64,000 bases of DNA from Lewinellaceae bacterium (lineage in GTDB: Bacteria > Bacteroidota > Bacteroidia > Chitinophagales > Saprospiraceae). Both the position numbers and the translations under genes were made by a program. The notes below the pieces were generated by a model. It was given only the letters and a program-made list of their open reading frames with translations, was not told the origin of the DNA and searched no databases. The stretch lies in contig JACJXX010000001.1 in NCBI GenBank assembly GCA_020636435.1, positions 2,125,001 through 2,189,000 of the forward strand, written 5' to 3'. Shown piece by piece: positions 54,429 through 62,068 of the stretch (positions within the stretch are counted from its first letter, which is position 1; every line of letters begins with the position of its first letter).

Positions 54429-54464
54429 CGTTCGACTGAGCGTTCGACTGAGCTCACGCCGAAG
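54429..54464. repeat. REP unit at a deletion junction
   Basis: CGTTCGACTGAG twice, then CTCACGCCGAAG, stands where about 200 bp of recombinase gene are missing. It is the same unit as at both IS110 copies, here without IS110. Confidence 0.85.
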
Positions 54465-54599
54465 CCCCCTGCGCTCCATGTAGCGCAACATCTTCGCTCT
54501 TAATGGTTTCATTGTAAAGCGTTTTGGTGAAACAATAACCTTTCGCTTTACGAGTTAAGACTTTTGGAGGTCAAAAGCTACCGCCGGTACGGCGGTTTA

Positions 54600-54663
54600 G
54601 TTCAACGGTCTGGCTACCTGCCGGGCGACGTTTAGGAGCCTGGACAGGTAGCTAATGTTGTGC
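54600..54663 (-). other. attC-like site 5
   Basis: Minus strand: GCACAAC, ATTA, a perfect 8-bp stem GCTACCTG / CAGGTAGC... around a 25-base loop, then GTTGAAC, a perfect GTTRRRY core. The loop is related to that of site 3. Confidence 0.65.
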
Positions 54664-55518
54664 TCAGTACTCTCCCTCTTTATCTAATAATTCTAGAATA
54701 CGAAGAATTATTCTATTCTGTCTTATTGCTTTTTCTTCAAAAGAGATTACTCCTTTTATTATTTCTTTTCTTAGCTCTGAATACCAAGAATTAATCAAAA
54801 CTATTTCTAGCTCATTCTTAGAAAAGAATCCAGCATTCTCTTTGAGCCTTTCTATAGCTCTAGCTAATTCATCTTTAGAAATATCACCAATTACTACATC
54901 CCGGAACGAACCACCTGTCTTACTAGTGTTTGATTTATTTTTATTCACATTTAAAAAAATACTGCCATCCTTAAAAACAAATAGGTTTGATTGGAGGAAC
55001 ATGAGATCAATTATATAGGAATAAATCTGCGCTTTACCAAAAGCACCATTTTCATTAAAAATTACTCTCTTTAACTTATTACTAGTGTTATTTGTTTTTA
55101 AGATTGACAGAATAGCTCTCATAAACTGATTAAAAACTTCTTTTTTTTGAAAACCAAATCCAATACAATGCATAAAAGTTAGAATCTCTATGCTATCCTT
55201 TTTTGAATTCAATAATGCATGTTCAATTGTTCCTCTATATAACTCAAACAAGGATTCATAGTTAATTTCCGACATTGTACCTAATCCATAAAGAATAGCC
55301 TTATCAATTTTAGTACTTGCGCTTATATCCAATTCTAGTATATTCCCTCTTTTCGTATGCCTATTCGAATTATATATGGATAATTTCCCATTAGTTATCC
55401 TATCCAGATGCTCTTCTGGACCAAATAGCCCCTCTTTCACATTTTTTAAAATAACATATCCACAACTTACAGTGGCGAAATCTTTTTCTTCAGACAGTTG
55501 AATTTCAATCATCGGCAT
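54664..55518 (-). CDS. unknown protein in the MNT-HEPN cassette
   Basis: I do not recognise this 284-residue protein. It has an N-terminal alpha/beta-like part (FATVSCGYVILKNVKEGLFG, ILELDISASTKIDKAILYGL) and a mostly helical, Lys/Glu-rich C-terminal half with an Ile-rich end. There are no membrane segments and no signal peptide. It is the last gene of a three-gene cassette, 50 bases after the HEPN gene, and its stop touches the attC-like site. Its place suggests a linked role with the toxin-antitoxin pair, which is inference only. AT-rich codon use. Confidence 0.6.
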   Translation of the reverse strand: MPMIEIQLSEEKDFATVSCGYVILKNVKEGLFGPEEHLDRITNGKLSIYNSNRHTKRGNILELDISASTKIDKAILYGLGTMSEINYESLFELYRGTIEHALLNSKKDSIEILTFMHCIGFGFQKKEVFNQFMRAILSILKTNNTSNKLKRVIFNENGAFGKAQIYSYIIDLMFLQSNLFVFKDGSIFLNVNKNKSNTSKTGGSFRDVVIGDISKDELARAIERLKENAGFFSKNELEIVLINSWYSELRKEIIKGVISFEEKAIRQNRIILRILELLDKEGEY

Positions 55519-55568
55519 TTATTCAAGACTTATGAACAATCTGATCGTATTGTAAACTTCTTTCCTTA

Positions 55569-55913
55569 TTAATGGAGATTACTCGATTGTCGACTCGCAA
55601 GAAGTTCTTCTAATTCAAGTTTTAATTTAGGAAGAGTCCCTTTAACAATGGAAATAATTAAGGTTTTTTGAGCTTCAACATAAGTGGAATTGATTCTTCT
55701 GTCTAATGACAAAACATTCTCAATATTGATTGAGTCTATTTCTTCATTGGTAGCAATTATACTGTCCCATAGAAGAGCAATAACCTCTACTTCTCTTTCA
55801 ATCGCTCTAAAAGCCATCTTAACCATTATTTGGTTTTCACTATTCAATTCTGAAGAAAAGGCCTCTATGAATTCTATCCGCTCAATTATTTGCTTAAGTT
55901 TATGATTTATCAT
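55569..55913 (-). CDS. HEPN-like toxin (DUF86-type, degenerate motif)
   Basis: This 114-residue all-helical protein aligns by eye with DUF86 HEPN proteins (AFRAIEREVEVIALLWDSII, then VSIVKGTLPKLKLELEELL-like end). The RNase motif RxxxxH is not intact: the corresponding place reads DRRINSTYVEA, without the His. It follows the MNT gene with a 4-base overlap, the usual HEPN-MNT order reversed. Normally the MNT partner adenylates the HEPN Tyr near RxxxxHxY, and a Tyr is still present (NSTY). The family call is moderately sure. Confidence 0.6.
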   Translation of the reverse strand: MINHKLKQIIERIEFIEAFSSELNSENQIMVKMAFRAIEREVEVIALLWDSIIATNEEIDSINIENVLSLDRRINSTYVEAQKTLIISIVKGTLPKLKLELEELLASRQSSNLH

Positions 55914-56221
55914 TTTTTTGGATTTTGATAGATTTGTACTAAATCGTTTTTTATTCCTTCCCAGAACTGACTTCCAATAATATCTTCATATATACACAAA
56001 TCAACATCTCTTGCAAACAATCTTTGGAGTTCATCTTCAAGACTAAAGAAATCAGAAGCAAATTCTTCCTCAATCATCTCCGTGAATGACACTACAAAGT
56101 CCAAGTCACTTTCTTCATTAAAATTATCATTAACAAGTGAACCAAAAGCACTTAATTCTTCAACCTTATGAATCACAAGGATATTTGTTAATTCCTTTAT
56201 GTTATGTTCGATTATTTTCAT
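55910..56221 (-). CDS. MNT-family nucleotidyltransferase (antitoxin type)
   Basis: This 103-residue protein has the minimal nucleotidyltransferase pattern: ELSAFGSLVNDNFNEESDLD, where GS and the DxD-like SDLDFVV hold the catalytic Ser and Asp residues, then RDVDLCIYE as the third Asp. It should bind and modify the HEPN partner encoded just downstream. The cassette starts with GTTGTGCTCA on the minus strand, complementary to the far end TGAGCACAAC. Confidence 0.82.
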   Translation of the reverse strand: MKIIEHNIKELTNILVIHKVEELSAFGSLVNDNFNEESDLDFVVSFTEMIEEEFASDFFSLEDELQRLFARDVDLCIYEDIIGSQFWEGIKNDLVQIYQNPKK

Positions 56222-56511
56222 CCTTGATTATTGAGCACAACTCAAAGGAATGTCTGCACCCCTTCCCCGAACACCAAGCCCCCAAACCGGCCCGTGCAGA
56301 CCCATACGGGCAGGCTATTTCAGTTGGACTAAACCAGCCTGCCCCGCTGTCCGGTTACCCTAGGGGAAACGCGCCTGCTTTCCTCCGGAATAAAGTTCCT
56401 GTAAAATATGCTTTTTTCCCTACCCTGTCAAACTTAGCGTACCACTCAAAATCAAATGTCCCCATTTTGCTGCCCGGCGCTTCCGGGCGGGCATAGCCAA
56501 GCCGGCTCCAT

Positions 56512-57512
56512 TCAACATGGATTGGAGGAAACAGGAGTGCCGGCCGGAGCGCGCTTAGGCTTCATTGGCGGGCTGCGGTGTGCTCTGCTCAACACGTGAT
56601 AGCGGGCATAAGCCGGATCGGGCGGCAGAGCCTCCTCCAAAAAATCTGTCCCCGAACAACCTTCGCAACAGTAGGGCTCTTCCTGCAGCAAAGCCCGAAG
56701 GATCTGGATGACTGTGCGCACCGTTGCCCCTTCCTGCTTCACAATGCTGGGCAAACAGCCTTTCAGGCGTTCATAGGTAGGAGCCGCATGCAGCCCGTAA
56801 TGCCGCGAGCGTTGAAAATAGGGCGGCAGCTGATGCTGCAATATTTGATGCATCGCTGCCAGAGGCTCCATATGCCGGTAGGCTTTGGGAGCCGGCTCCC
56901 CCGCTTTTTGCTCCCGGTAGTTGTTGTACTCAATACATACGTTTTGCCCGTTTTTGTCATAGGACAAGCGCTTGTTTGAGATCCCGATGCGGCAAATGTA
57001 ACGGCCAAGGTATTCTTCTATTACCTTCGTCTCTGCTGTGGGCCATTGGTGGTTCACTACCCAGCGCTTTTTGGGTAGGCTGCTTTCCAGTTCCTCGTAG
57101 CTTTGGTGGTAATCCACCTGGCCCGATTCCATCAGCTTTTTTAGCTTTTTCAGGAATATGCCACGATACTTACCGCTCAGCTTGCGGTAGGGCGCTATCT
57201 TTCGTTTGCGCTTCGGCCAGTGCCATTGGCCATCCTGCTCATTGTAGCCTCCGAAGGTTACCAGGCAGTGCAGGTGGACGTGGTACTTCAAATCCGAGCC
57301 CCACAGCCTGCCCCGTAGGATTACGGGGTATGGAGTACGGCGCTCATGCCTGGCAAGCCGCCTACGTTCTTTGGCTTTTTACACAGCCGGCGTACCGTTT
57401 GCCAGGCCGAGCGGAATATCAAATTATACACCTGCCAGGAGTTGCGCCGCGCCAGGCCGTTCAAACAGTGAGGCAGTGTAAAAGTGATATGGCAGTAGGG
57501 AACTTGCAGCAT
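56512..57512 (-). pseudogene. IS91-family transposase, second type (broken)
   Basis: The first part (YCHITFTLPHCLNGLARRNS, to GMSAVLHT) and the second part (SDLKYHVHLHCLVTFGGYNE, the HUH motif HVHLH; IEEYLGRYICRIGISNKRL with the relaxase Tyr) are separated by the 23-base palindromic insertion at 57304. The N-terminal zinc finger is missing. The C-terminal part is a 259-residue open frame and could be mistaken for an intact gene. Confidence 0.85.
57304..57328. repeat. palindromic insertion at the HTWG codons, second transposase
   Basis: The 23-base insertion (57304-57326) contains CCCCGTAGGATTACGGGG and differs from the one at 53312 in only two bases, though the surrounding genes are far diverged. 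Confidence 0.8.
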
Positions 57513-57618
57513 GCGGCTGCGAAGCGTTCGACTGAGCGTTCGACTGAGCTCACGCCGAAGTCGTAACTTAGCAAAAACGAAAAATGAAGATAAAAAACGA
57601 TATTTACCAAGAGAGCAG

Positions 57619-57684
57619 CGGGCGGGTTAGGCCGAGCCGAAGTTGGTGCTTAGACACCGCGTGAGATGTTGAGCCACCCGCCCG
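57619..57684 (+). ncRNA. candidate IS110 bridge RNA loop (copy 2)
   Basis: It has the same structure as in copy 1: stem 57619-57627 with 57676-57684, inner hairpin GGTG/CACC (57645-57648, 57655-57658), GCCGAAG at 57636-57642 and GCGTGAG at 57659-57665. The last is complementary to the left half of the flanking 12-mer. Confidence 0.5.
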
Positions 57685-57803
57685 TTTGTACCATTGATGC
57701 CATACTGGACAGTTATATAGGCTTCGAGCCCGTTTACGATGATCGTAGTAGCACCAATGTCTTGCTCAAATAAATTTTTTAACTTCGTAAATGTACAAAT
57801 TTT

Positions 57804-58802
57804 ATGGACACGTTGCCCAAAACTTTCATTGGTATAGATGTCAGCAAAGACGACCTGGTGACAGCTTTTCCGCTTGCCCCCGAGCAGTGGGAAGTCGATA
57901 AATTCGACAACAATGATGCCGGGATCGCAGCCCTGCTACAGAAGGTTAAAGAGCTTCCCAAGCCTCATGTCGTGCTCGAAGCCACCGGCAATTACTCCAT
58001 GAAAGTTGTCTTTGCGCTGTGCGAAAACCAGGTTCCTGTTTCTGTTTTAAATCCTAAACAGAGCAACGGTTTCATTAAGGGCGTACTGCTATCCACGACC
58101 AAAACTGACGCCAAAGATGCCTGCGCACTGGCGTTGTACGGGCAGTTCAATAAGCCCAAATCCTATCGTATACCAAGCGACAAGATGCTGGAAATCACCC
58201 AATTGAGGGTGTATTTGAAGCAGCTCAAAAAACAGCAGGTAGTTATTTCCAACCAGTTGCACGCCCTCGAGTTCCACGTCAAGCCCCTGCCTTATGTCCA
58301 GGAGTCTCTGAGGGAAAGTTTAGCGTTGTGCAAGCGGCAAATCCAGGATACTGAAAAGGGCCTCCTGAGCATTTCGGAGGATTGTTTTGACCAGGCCTAC
58401 GCTCTGGCCACCTCCGTAGTTGGCGTCGGCCCGGCCATCGCCCAGAGCCTGTTGGTGGCTACCAACGGCTTCCGGGAATTTGACAACCCCAAGCAGCTGG
58501 CCAAGTTTGTCGGCGTGTGTTCCACCCAGTGCGAGTCCGGCTCCAGCATTAAAAAACGAGGCAGCATTTCCAAGACGGGAGACCCCAATTTGAGGGCCTT
58601 GCTCTACATGGGCGCCCGGTCAGCCAAGCGCTTCAACCAGCCCTGCAAACTGCTGTATGAGCGCCTCAGAAGCAAAGGGAAATGCCACAAAGTGGCCATG
58701 CTAGCAGTGTGCAATAAGATGCTCCGGCAGATGTTTGCGGTGGTCAAATCAGGGGTGAAATTCGATAATGAGTACCATCTTAAAAATGAAAAAGCGGCGT
58801 AA
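57804..58802 (+). CDS. IS110-family transposase (DEDD recombinase)
   Basis: The protein is identical over all 332 residues to the one at 10136-11134, so transposition was recent or the copies are kept the same by conversion. All catalytic segments (FIGIDVSKDD, VVLEATGNYS, TDAKDACALA, and the Ser-rich QCESGSSIKK) are intact. It lies inside a broken IS91 element, so this insertion came later than the damage around it. Confidence 0.95.
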   Translation: MDTLPKTFIGIDVSKDDLVTAFPLAPEQWEVDKFDNNDAGIAALLQKVKELPKPHVVLEATGNYSMKVVFALCENQVPVSVLNPKQSNGFIKGVLLSTTKTDAKDACALALYGQFNKPKSYRIPSDKMLEITQLRVYLKQLKKQQVVISNQLHALEFHVKPLPYVQESLRESLALCKRQIQDTEKGLLSISEDCFDQAYALATSVVGVGPAIAQSLLVATNGFREFDNPKQLAKFVGVCSTQCESGSSIKKRGSISKTGDPNLRALLYMGARSAKRFNQPCKLLYERLRSKGKCHKVAMLAVCNKMLRQMFAVVKSGVKFDNEYHLKNEKAA

Positions 58803-58840
58803 ATTTTTGCCTTTTTTCTTGCTTTTTAACACAGTTCATC

Positions 58841-59113
58841 TCACGCCGAAGCCTGCCCAAGGACGTACTCGTAAAACTTGCGCATCGCCGAATAATCCCC
58901 GTTCACCGTCTGCCACTTCTTGCCGCTTCGGTAACGGCTCAGCAAATAACGCCGCGCTTCTTCCTGCCCGAATGGCGCCGTAAAGCCTTCTGCTTCCCGC
59001 CATTCCAAAAACTGCCTCAAAGCGCAGCCGTAGGCCGAAATGGTGGCTTCGCTGTAGTTGCGCAGCTCCATCCAATCTTGTAACTTCTGGAGGTGGTTTG
59101 TGTGTGTGCTCAT
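58841..59113 (-). pseudogene. tyrosine recombinase N-terminal fragment
   Basis: The 90-residue frame reads LQDWMELRNYSEATISAYGC, then ALRQFLEWREAEGFTAPFGQ and MRKFYEYVLGQ. This is a SAM-like core-binding domain of phage-integrase type. It ends inside the IS110 border 12-mer; the catalytic domain is missing. By position it is the recombinase of the second IS91 element. Confidence 0.75.
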
Positions 59114-59212
59114 TTCTTTCGATTTGGTGAAATAATACTACCAAATTTAAGAGAAAATTAATCGCAATGCACTGAAAAACAGGACTTTATGAGTGGAAAA
59201 CAGGATGGTTTT

Positions 59213-59280
59213 GTTCAACGGCCAAGCATAGCCGCCGTAGCCAGCTTTTGCTGGCTATGGACGGCTATGCAATGTTGTGT
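59213..59280 (-). other. attC-like site 6
   Basis: Minus strand: ACACAAC, ATT, stems GCATAGCCG and TAGCCAGC with their complements around a four-base AAAA loop, then six bases and GTTGAAC (GTTRRRY). The small bulges between the stem parts resemble the unpaired bases typical of attC. Confidence 0.7.
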
Positions 59281-60017
59281 GCAGAAATTATTTCTCCATT
59301 AAATTTAAATTCTGTTTTGTAGAAATCTGAAAGTTTTTGAATTTCACTTTTAAGTACGAGTATATCATTATCCCTACAATTATTTGAACCGAATTCGATT
59401 ATGGGAAGGAAAATCTCTTTTGGCAGCAAAAACTCAGAATTTCCAAAATTTGTTTGTTTCACTTTATTTAAGAAACCATTACATAGTCGAAAAAATGGAA
59501 GAAGATAAATCTTCATAAAAACATCTTTGTCTTGTTCATCTATTAATAATACAGGCCGCCATAAATTAAAAAAATCCATAAATGAGAGGATAATGTCTGA
59601 ATAAACATATCTTGAAAAATTATAAACTATTTCATTGGACTTTTCATTCTTATACGTCTTAGCAAATTCAATGTATTTATCGCTAAATCCTCTGATGCTA
59701 TCATCGTATTTTTGTTTTTGTTCAAGCGCTGACTTTCTTAATGATGTCAGTTTTATTTTTTCTTCGATTGACATCATATTTGTTTCGCTATTTATCTTCC
59801 TTGTTTCAGATTTTAGTTTTTCAGTTTCTTCAATAATTTTAGCGTTTTCATTTTTTAGCTTTAGTATTTCTTTTCGAGATTTTTGAGTAGTTAGAAACCA
59901 GGTCAAAATGGAAGCTAATGCTAAACCAATAAATATTAAAATATATATCCAAGACAGATTGTTTTCCATTACAAGATTATGGAATTCCGCTATTGAGTTA
60001 TCGAATACTTTTTCCAT
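59265..60017 (-). CDS. membrane-anchored coiled-coil protein, unknown
   Basis: This 250-residue protein has one membrane helix (residues 23-43, WIYILIFIGLALASILTWFL), a long coiled coil (about 47-110, rich in Lys, Glu and Asn), and a soluble C-terminal region with FSRYVYSDIILSFMDFFNLW. I do not recognise a family. It is the second gene of a two-gene cassette, 3 bases after its partner. Its stop lies inside the attC-like site. The cassette ends GTTGTGTGCA (59274-59283) and TGCACACAAC (60448-60457) are exact complements. A two-component membrane system such as phage defence is possible but unproven. Confidence 0.65.
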   Translation of the reverse strand: MEKVFDNSIAEFHNLVMENNLSWIYILIFIGLALASILTWFLTTQKSRKEILKLKNENAKIIEETEKLKSETRKINSETNMMSIEEKIKLTSLRKSALEQKQKYDDSIRGFSDKYIEFAKTYKNEKSNEIVYNFSRYVYSDIILSFMDFFNLWRPVLLIDEQDKDVFMKIYLLPFFRLCNGFLNKVKQTNFGNSEFLLPKEIFLPIIEFGSNNCRDNDILVLKSEIQKLSDFYKTEFKFNGEIISAHNIA

Positions 60018-60020
60018 ATC

Positions 60021-60428
60021 TTAAATATTTAAGGATTCGATGATTTCAATATTTCTTTGAGTGGATTTTTCAACATCGCTGTTGTCAAGGTTGGACAGCT
60101 TTGTTTTTATCTTATATTCTTCATATAAGTCGTCAATCCTGTCTTCAATAAATTCTGCAAAACCTTCATCTTCAGAAATCAACTTACTTAACTTCTTCAT
60201 TAATTTTTTATCTGCTGAAGACTTTGTGGAATTATCTGTTAAGCTTTTATACATTAATGCAGCAAATCCAATCGGGGCAACACTTACCCCTATTCCAGTT
60301 AAAATATCTGCTATTTGAGTAATTGTAGATTTTTCATCTCTCTTCTTCTCTATTTCCTCAAGAAAGATGGGTCTAATCCATTCATAAACAGCTTTAACTA
60401 TTATCGGTGTTATTAATCTTGGTTCCAT
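60021..60428 (-). CDS. small helical protein, partner of coiled-coil protein
   Basis: This 135-residue protein has a short hydrophobic segment near residues 44-64 (LTGIGVSVAPIGFAALMY) that may be a membrane helix. A charged helical C-terminus follows (LISEDEGFAEFIEDRIDDLY). I do not recognise the family. It is the first gene of the cassette and nearly touches the next gene, which argues for coupled translation and a joint function. Confidence 0.62.
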   Translation of the reverse strand: MEPRLITPIIVKAVYEWIRPIFLEEIEKKRDEKSTITQIADILTGIGVSVAPIGFAALMYKSLTDNSTKSSADKKLMKKLSKLISEDEGFAEFIEDRIDDLYEEYKIKTKLSNLDNSDVEKSTQRNIEIIESLNI

Positions 60429-60861
60429 TTTTTATTTTTTTTCTTTTTGCACACAACTTTAAGCATTGTATCTGCCGGGGCCGCGCAGCGGGGCTGTCAG
60501 ATACAATGCAGTTGGACTGAGCCGCCAAACCCGACGTCTCTTATGGGCATTGTATCGGCCTATCCAAGGGCTCTTTTGCGGCCTTCTCGCTTTGCCTTTA
60601 CTCTGCCGGAAGCACCTTTTTGGGCTTCAGCCAGCAACCGCAGCCTAAAATAGCCGTTTCTTCCTTCTTTTTCAAGCAAAATGGCCGCATTAGCCATAAA
60701 AAAACTACCTCAGGCATGGCCTGTTTATACCTGAGCCGGAAGCCATTGGGCGTGCCTGGGCTGGGCTCCAGGTAAAGGCGGCGCCCGGCCGGCCGGTATC
60801 CAAACAACCGTCAGCATGCGGCCTGTGCCGCACATTGGGCAAACATCCCAATCAACGCCTG

Positions 60862-60909
60862 CCCTGTGGAATAACTGCCATAAAACTGCTCTGCGTCTAT
60901 TCCACAGGG
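60862..60909. repeat. 48-base palindrome, copy 2 downstream
   Basis: It has the same arms as at 52815. It provides the stop codon of the second transposase frame. Confidence 0.8.
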
Positions 60910-61770
60910 CCTGCGGCCTGCCGGTAGCGCTCCCGCCAGGACAAAGCCGGAAGATGGGGCGGCGGTTTTACCCCTAAAGCTTGCCGGCAAAGGGCCAAAG
61001 CCTGCCTTCGCAGCCGGTTAGACAGGATACCGTAGTAGCGTATCTTACAAAACCGTGCAGGTAAAATATGCTGCAAAAACCGCCGGATAAACTCCTCATG
61101 CTCCAGGCGCATCACCTTCTGCTTGTTGCCATCGGCATAATCGCGCCAGCGGAAGCAAACCGTATCCTTGCCGAGAGATACAATACGGTGGTTGCCAATG
61201 GCCACCCGGTGGGTATAGCGCCCCAGGTAAGCTAGCAATTGCTCCGGGCCAGCAAAGGGCCGTTTAGCGTACACTACCCAATCTTCGGCCATAAGCGCAT
61301 TGAGCAGTTTGCTGAAGGCCTGCTTGCCGCGAAAACGGCTGCATAAGCCATCCAAGTGCAGGCGGCCTGCATTATAGTGCCGGCGCAAAGCGCTGACAAA
61401 CTTGCCCTTGAACATGGCCGACAGAGCCTGCACGGGTACAAGGAACTCCTCGCGGGCCGATACCCATTTGCCGCCTCTTAACCCACCGCCCGGTACAATG
61501 CAGTGCACATGCGGATGGTAATGCAGGTTCTGCCCCCAGGTGTGTAAGATCGCCACCATGCCAGGCCGAGCGCCCAGGTAATGCCTGTCTGCGCACAACT
61601 TTGACAAGGCAGCCCAGGCTTCCTGGAACAAGGTTCCATACAACAGCCGCTCATTGTAGCGAACTATATCGCCAATCTGCGCCGGAAGGGTAAAAACAAC
61701 GTGAAAATACCCCACCGGCAAAAGCTCCGCTTGCCTCGCTTCCAGCCAGGCTTCCCTTGTTAAGCTCTGG

Positions 61771-61818
61771 CCCTGTGGAATAGGCATAGGGCAGGTTTAT
61801 GACAATTATTCCACAGGG
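61771..61818. repeat. 48-base palindrome, copy 2 within transposase
   Basis: It is the inverse of the copy at 60862 and lies at the same codons as in IS91 copy 1 (after HCPKCQ). Confidence 0.8.
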
Positions 61819-61993
61819 CTGGCACTTGGGGCAATGCCGGTTGCGGCAGCTATTATAACTGATGCGAATGTGCCCACATTCATCGCATGCATCAACATGG
61901 CCGCCTAATGCCGCCGTGCGGCACTGCTCAATAGCCCGCATAGCCTTATACTGTACCCTGCTCAGCTTATGCTTCGAACGGTACGCCTGGCCG

Positions 61994-62017
61994 CGTTCGA
62001 CTGAGCTCACGCCGAAG
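61994..62017. repeat. REP unit inserted in transposase
   Basis: CGTTCGACTGAG joined to CTCACGCCGAAG is an uninterrupted form of the IS110 target. IS91 copy 1 lacks it here, so the empty site is known. Confidence 0.85.
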
Positions 62018-62068
62018 TCTGAGCCGAAAAATATCGGCTACTTCATATCGGGGCCGGCCCATGGCCCC

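Larger units (their letters stand above)
53864..54512 (-). pseudogene. tyrosine recombinase of IS91 copy 1 (internally deleted)
   Basis: The first 16 residues (MKPLRAKMLRYMERRG) and the catalytic domain from AKTLPEVLSEEEVRQLICQT onward match copy 2. About 200 bp coding for the SAM-like core-binding domain are replaced by a REP unit at 54429-54464. The box II HSFATHLL is changed to HPVLRDGTTHLL by a palindromic insertion. The active-site Tyr (TTARYVHV) is still present. It is not expected to work. Confidence 0.85.
52375..54602 (-). mobile_element. IS91-type element with tyrosine recombinase, copy 1 (degenerate)
   Basis: This 2228-bp element shares both ends with the copy at 60458-62989: TTTAAGCATTGTATC on the left, GGCGGTTTAGTT on the right. 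It is flanked by CAAC on both sides (52371-52374 and 54603-54606). It lies between the trailing core of the lipoprotein cassette and attC-like site 5. Both genes are broken, by two deletions and at least nine small palindromic insertions relative to copy 2. Confidence 0.8.
57549..58851 (+). mobile_element. IS110-family element, copy 2
   Basis: The 1279-bp interior (57561-58839) matches copy 1. CTCACGCCGAAG borders both ends (57549-57560 and 58840-58851). On the left it is preceded by CGTTCGACTGAG twice (from 57524), the same target as copy 1. Confidence 0.88.
56242..59215 (-). mobile_element. second IS91-type element, interrupted by IS110
   Basis: CAAC stands on both sides (56238-56241 and 59216-59219), as for the other two IS91 elements. 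Inside are a different IS91 transposase and the N-terminal part of a tyrosine recombinase, in the same order and strand as in copies 1 and 2. IS110 copy 2 lies between them. The transposase N-terminus and recombinase C-terminus are lost at the REP/IS110 junctions. Confidence 0.7.
60897..62062 (-). pseudogene. IS91-family transposase (two frameshifts)
   Basis: The start MGRPRYEVADIFRLS is followed by a REP insertion that shifts the frame. The zinc-finger part (QAYRSKHKLSRVQYKAMRAI, CDECGHIRISYNSCRNRHCP) is in a second frame. After a 48-base palindrome the rest (SLTREAWLEARQAELLPVGY, HTWGQNLHYHPHVHCIVPGG with the HUH motif, YLGRYTHRVAIGNHRIVSL with the catalytic Tyr) is a clean 296-residue frame. 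Repair of the two insertions would give a full IS91 enzyme of about 380 residues. Confidence 0.85.

Noticed and set aside
56242..56330. Second group II intron remnant
   Set aside because: C-rich sequence with GTGCAGACC-like pairing, but no AGC triad and GAAA tetraloop combination; more likely the end of the second IS91 element.
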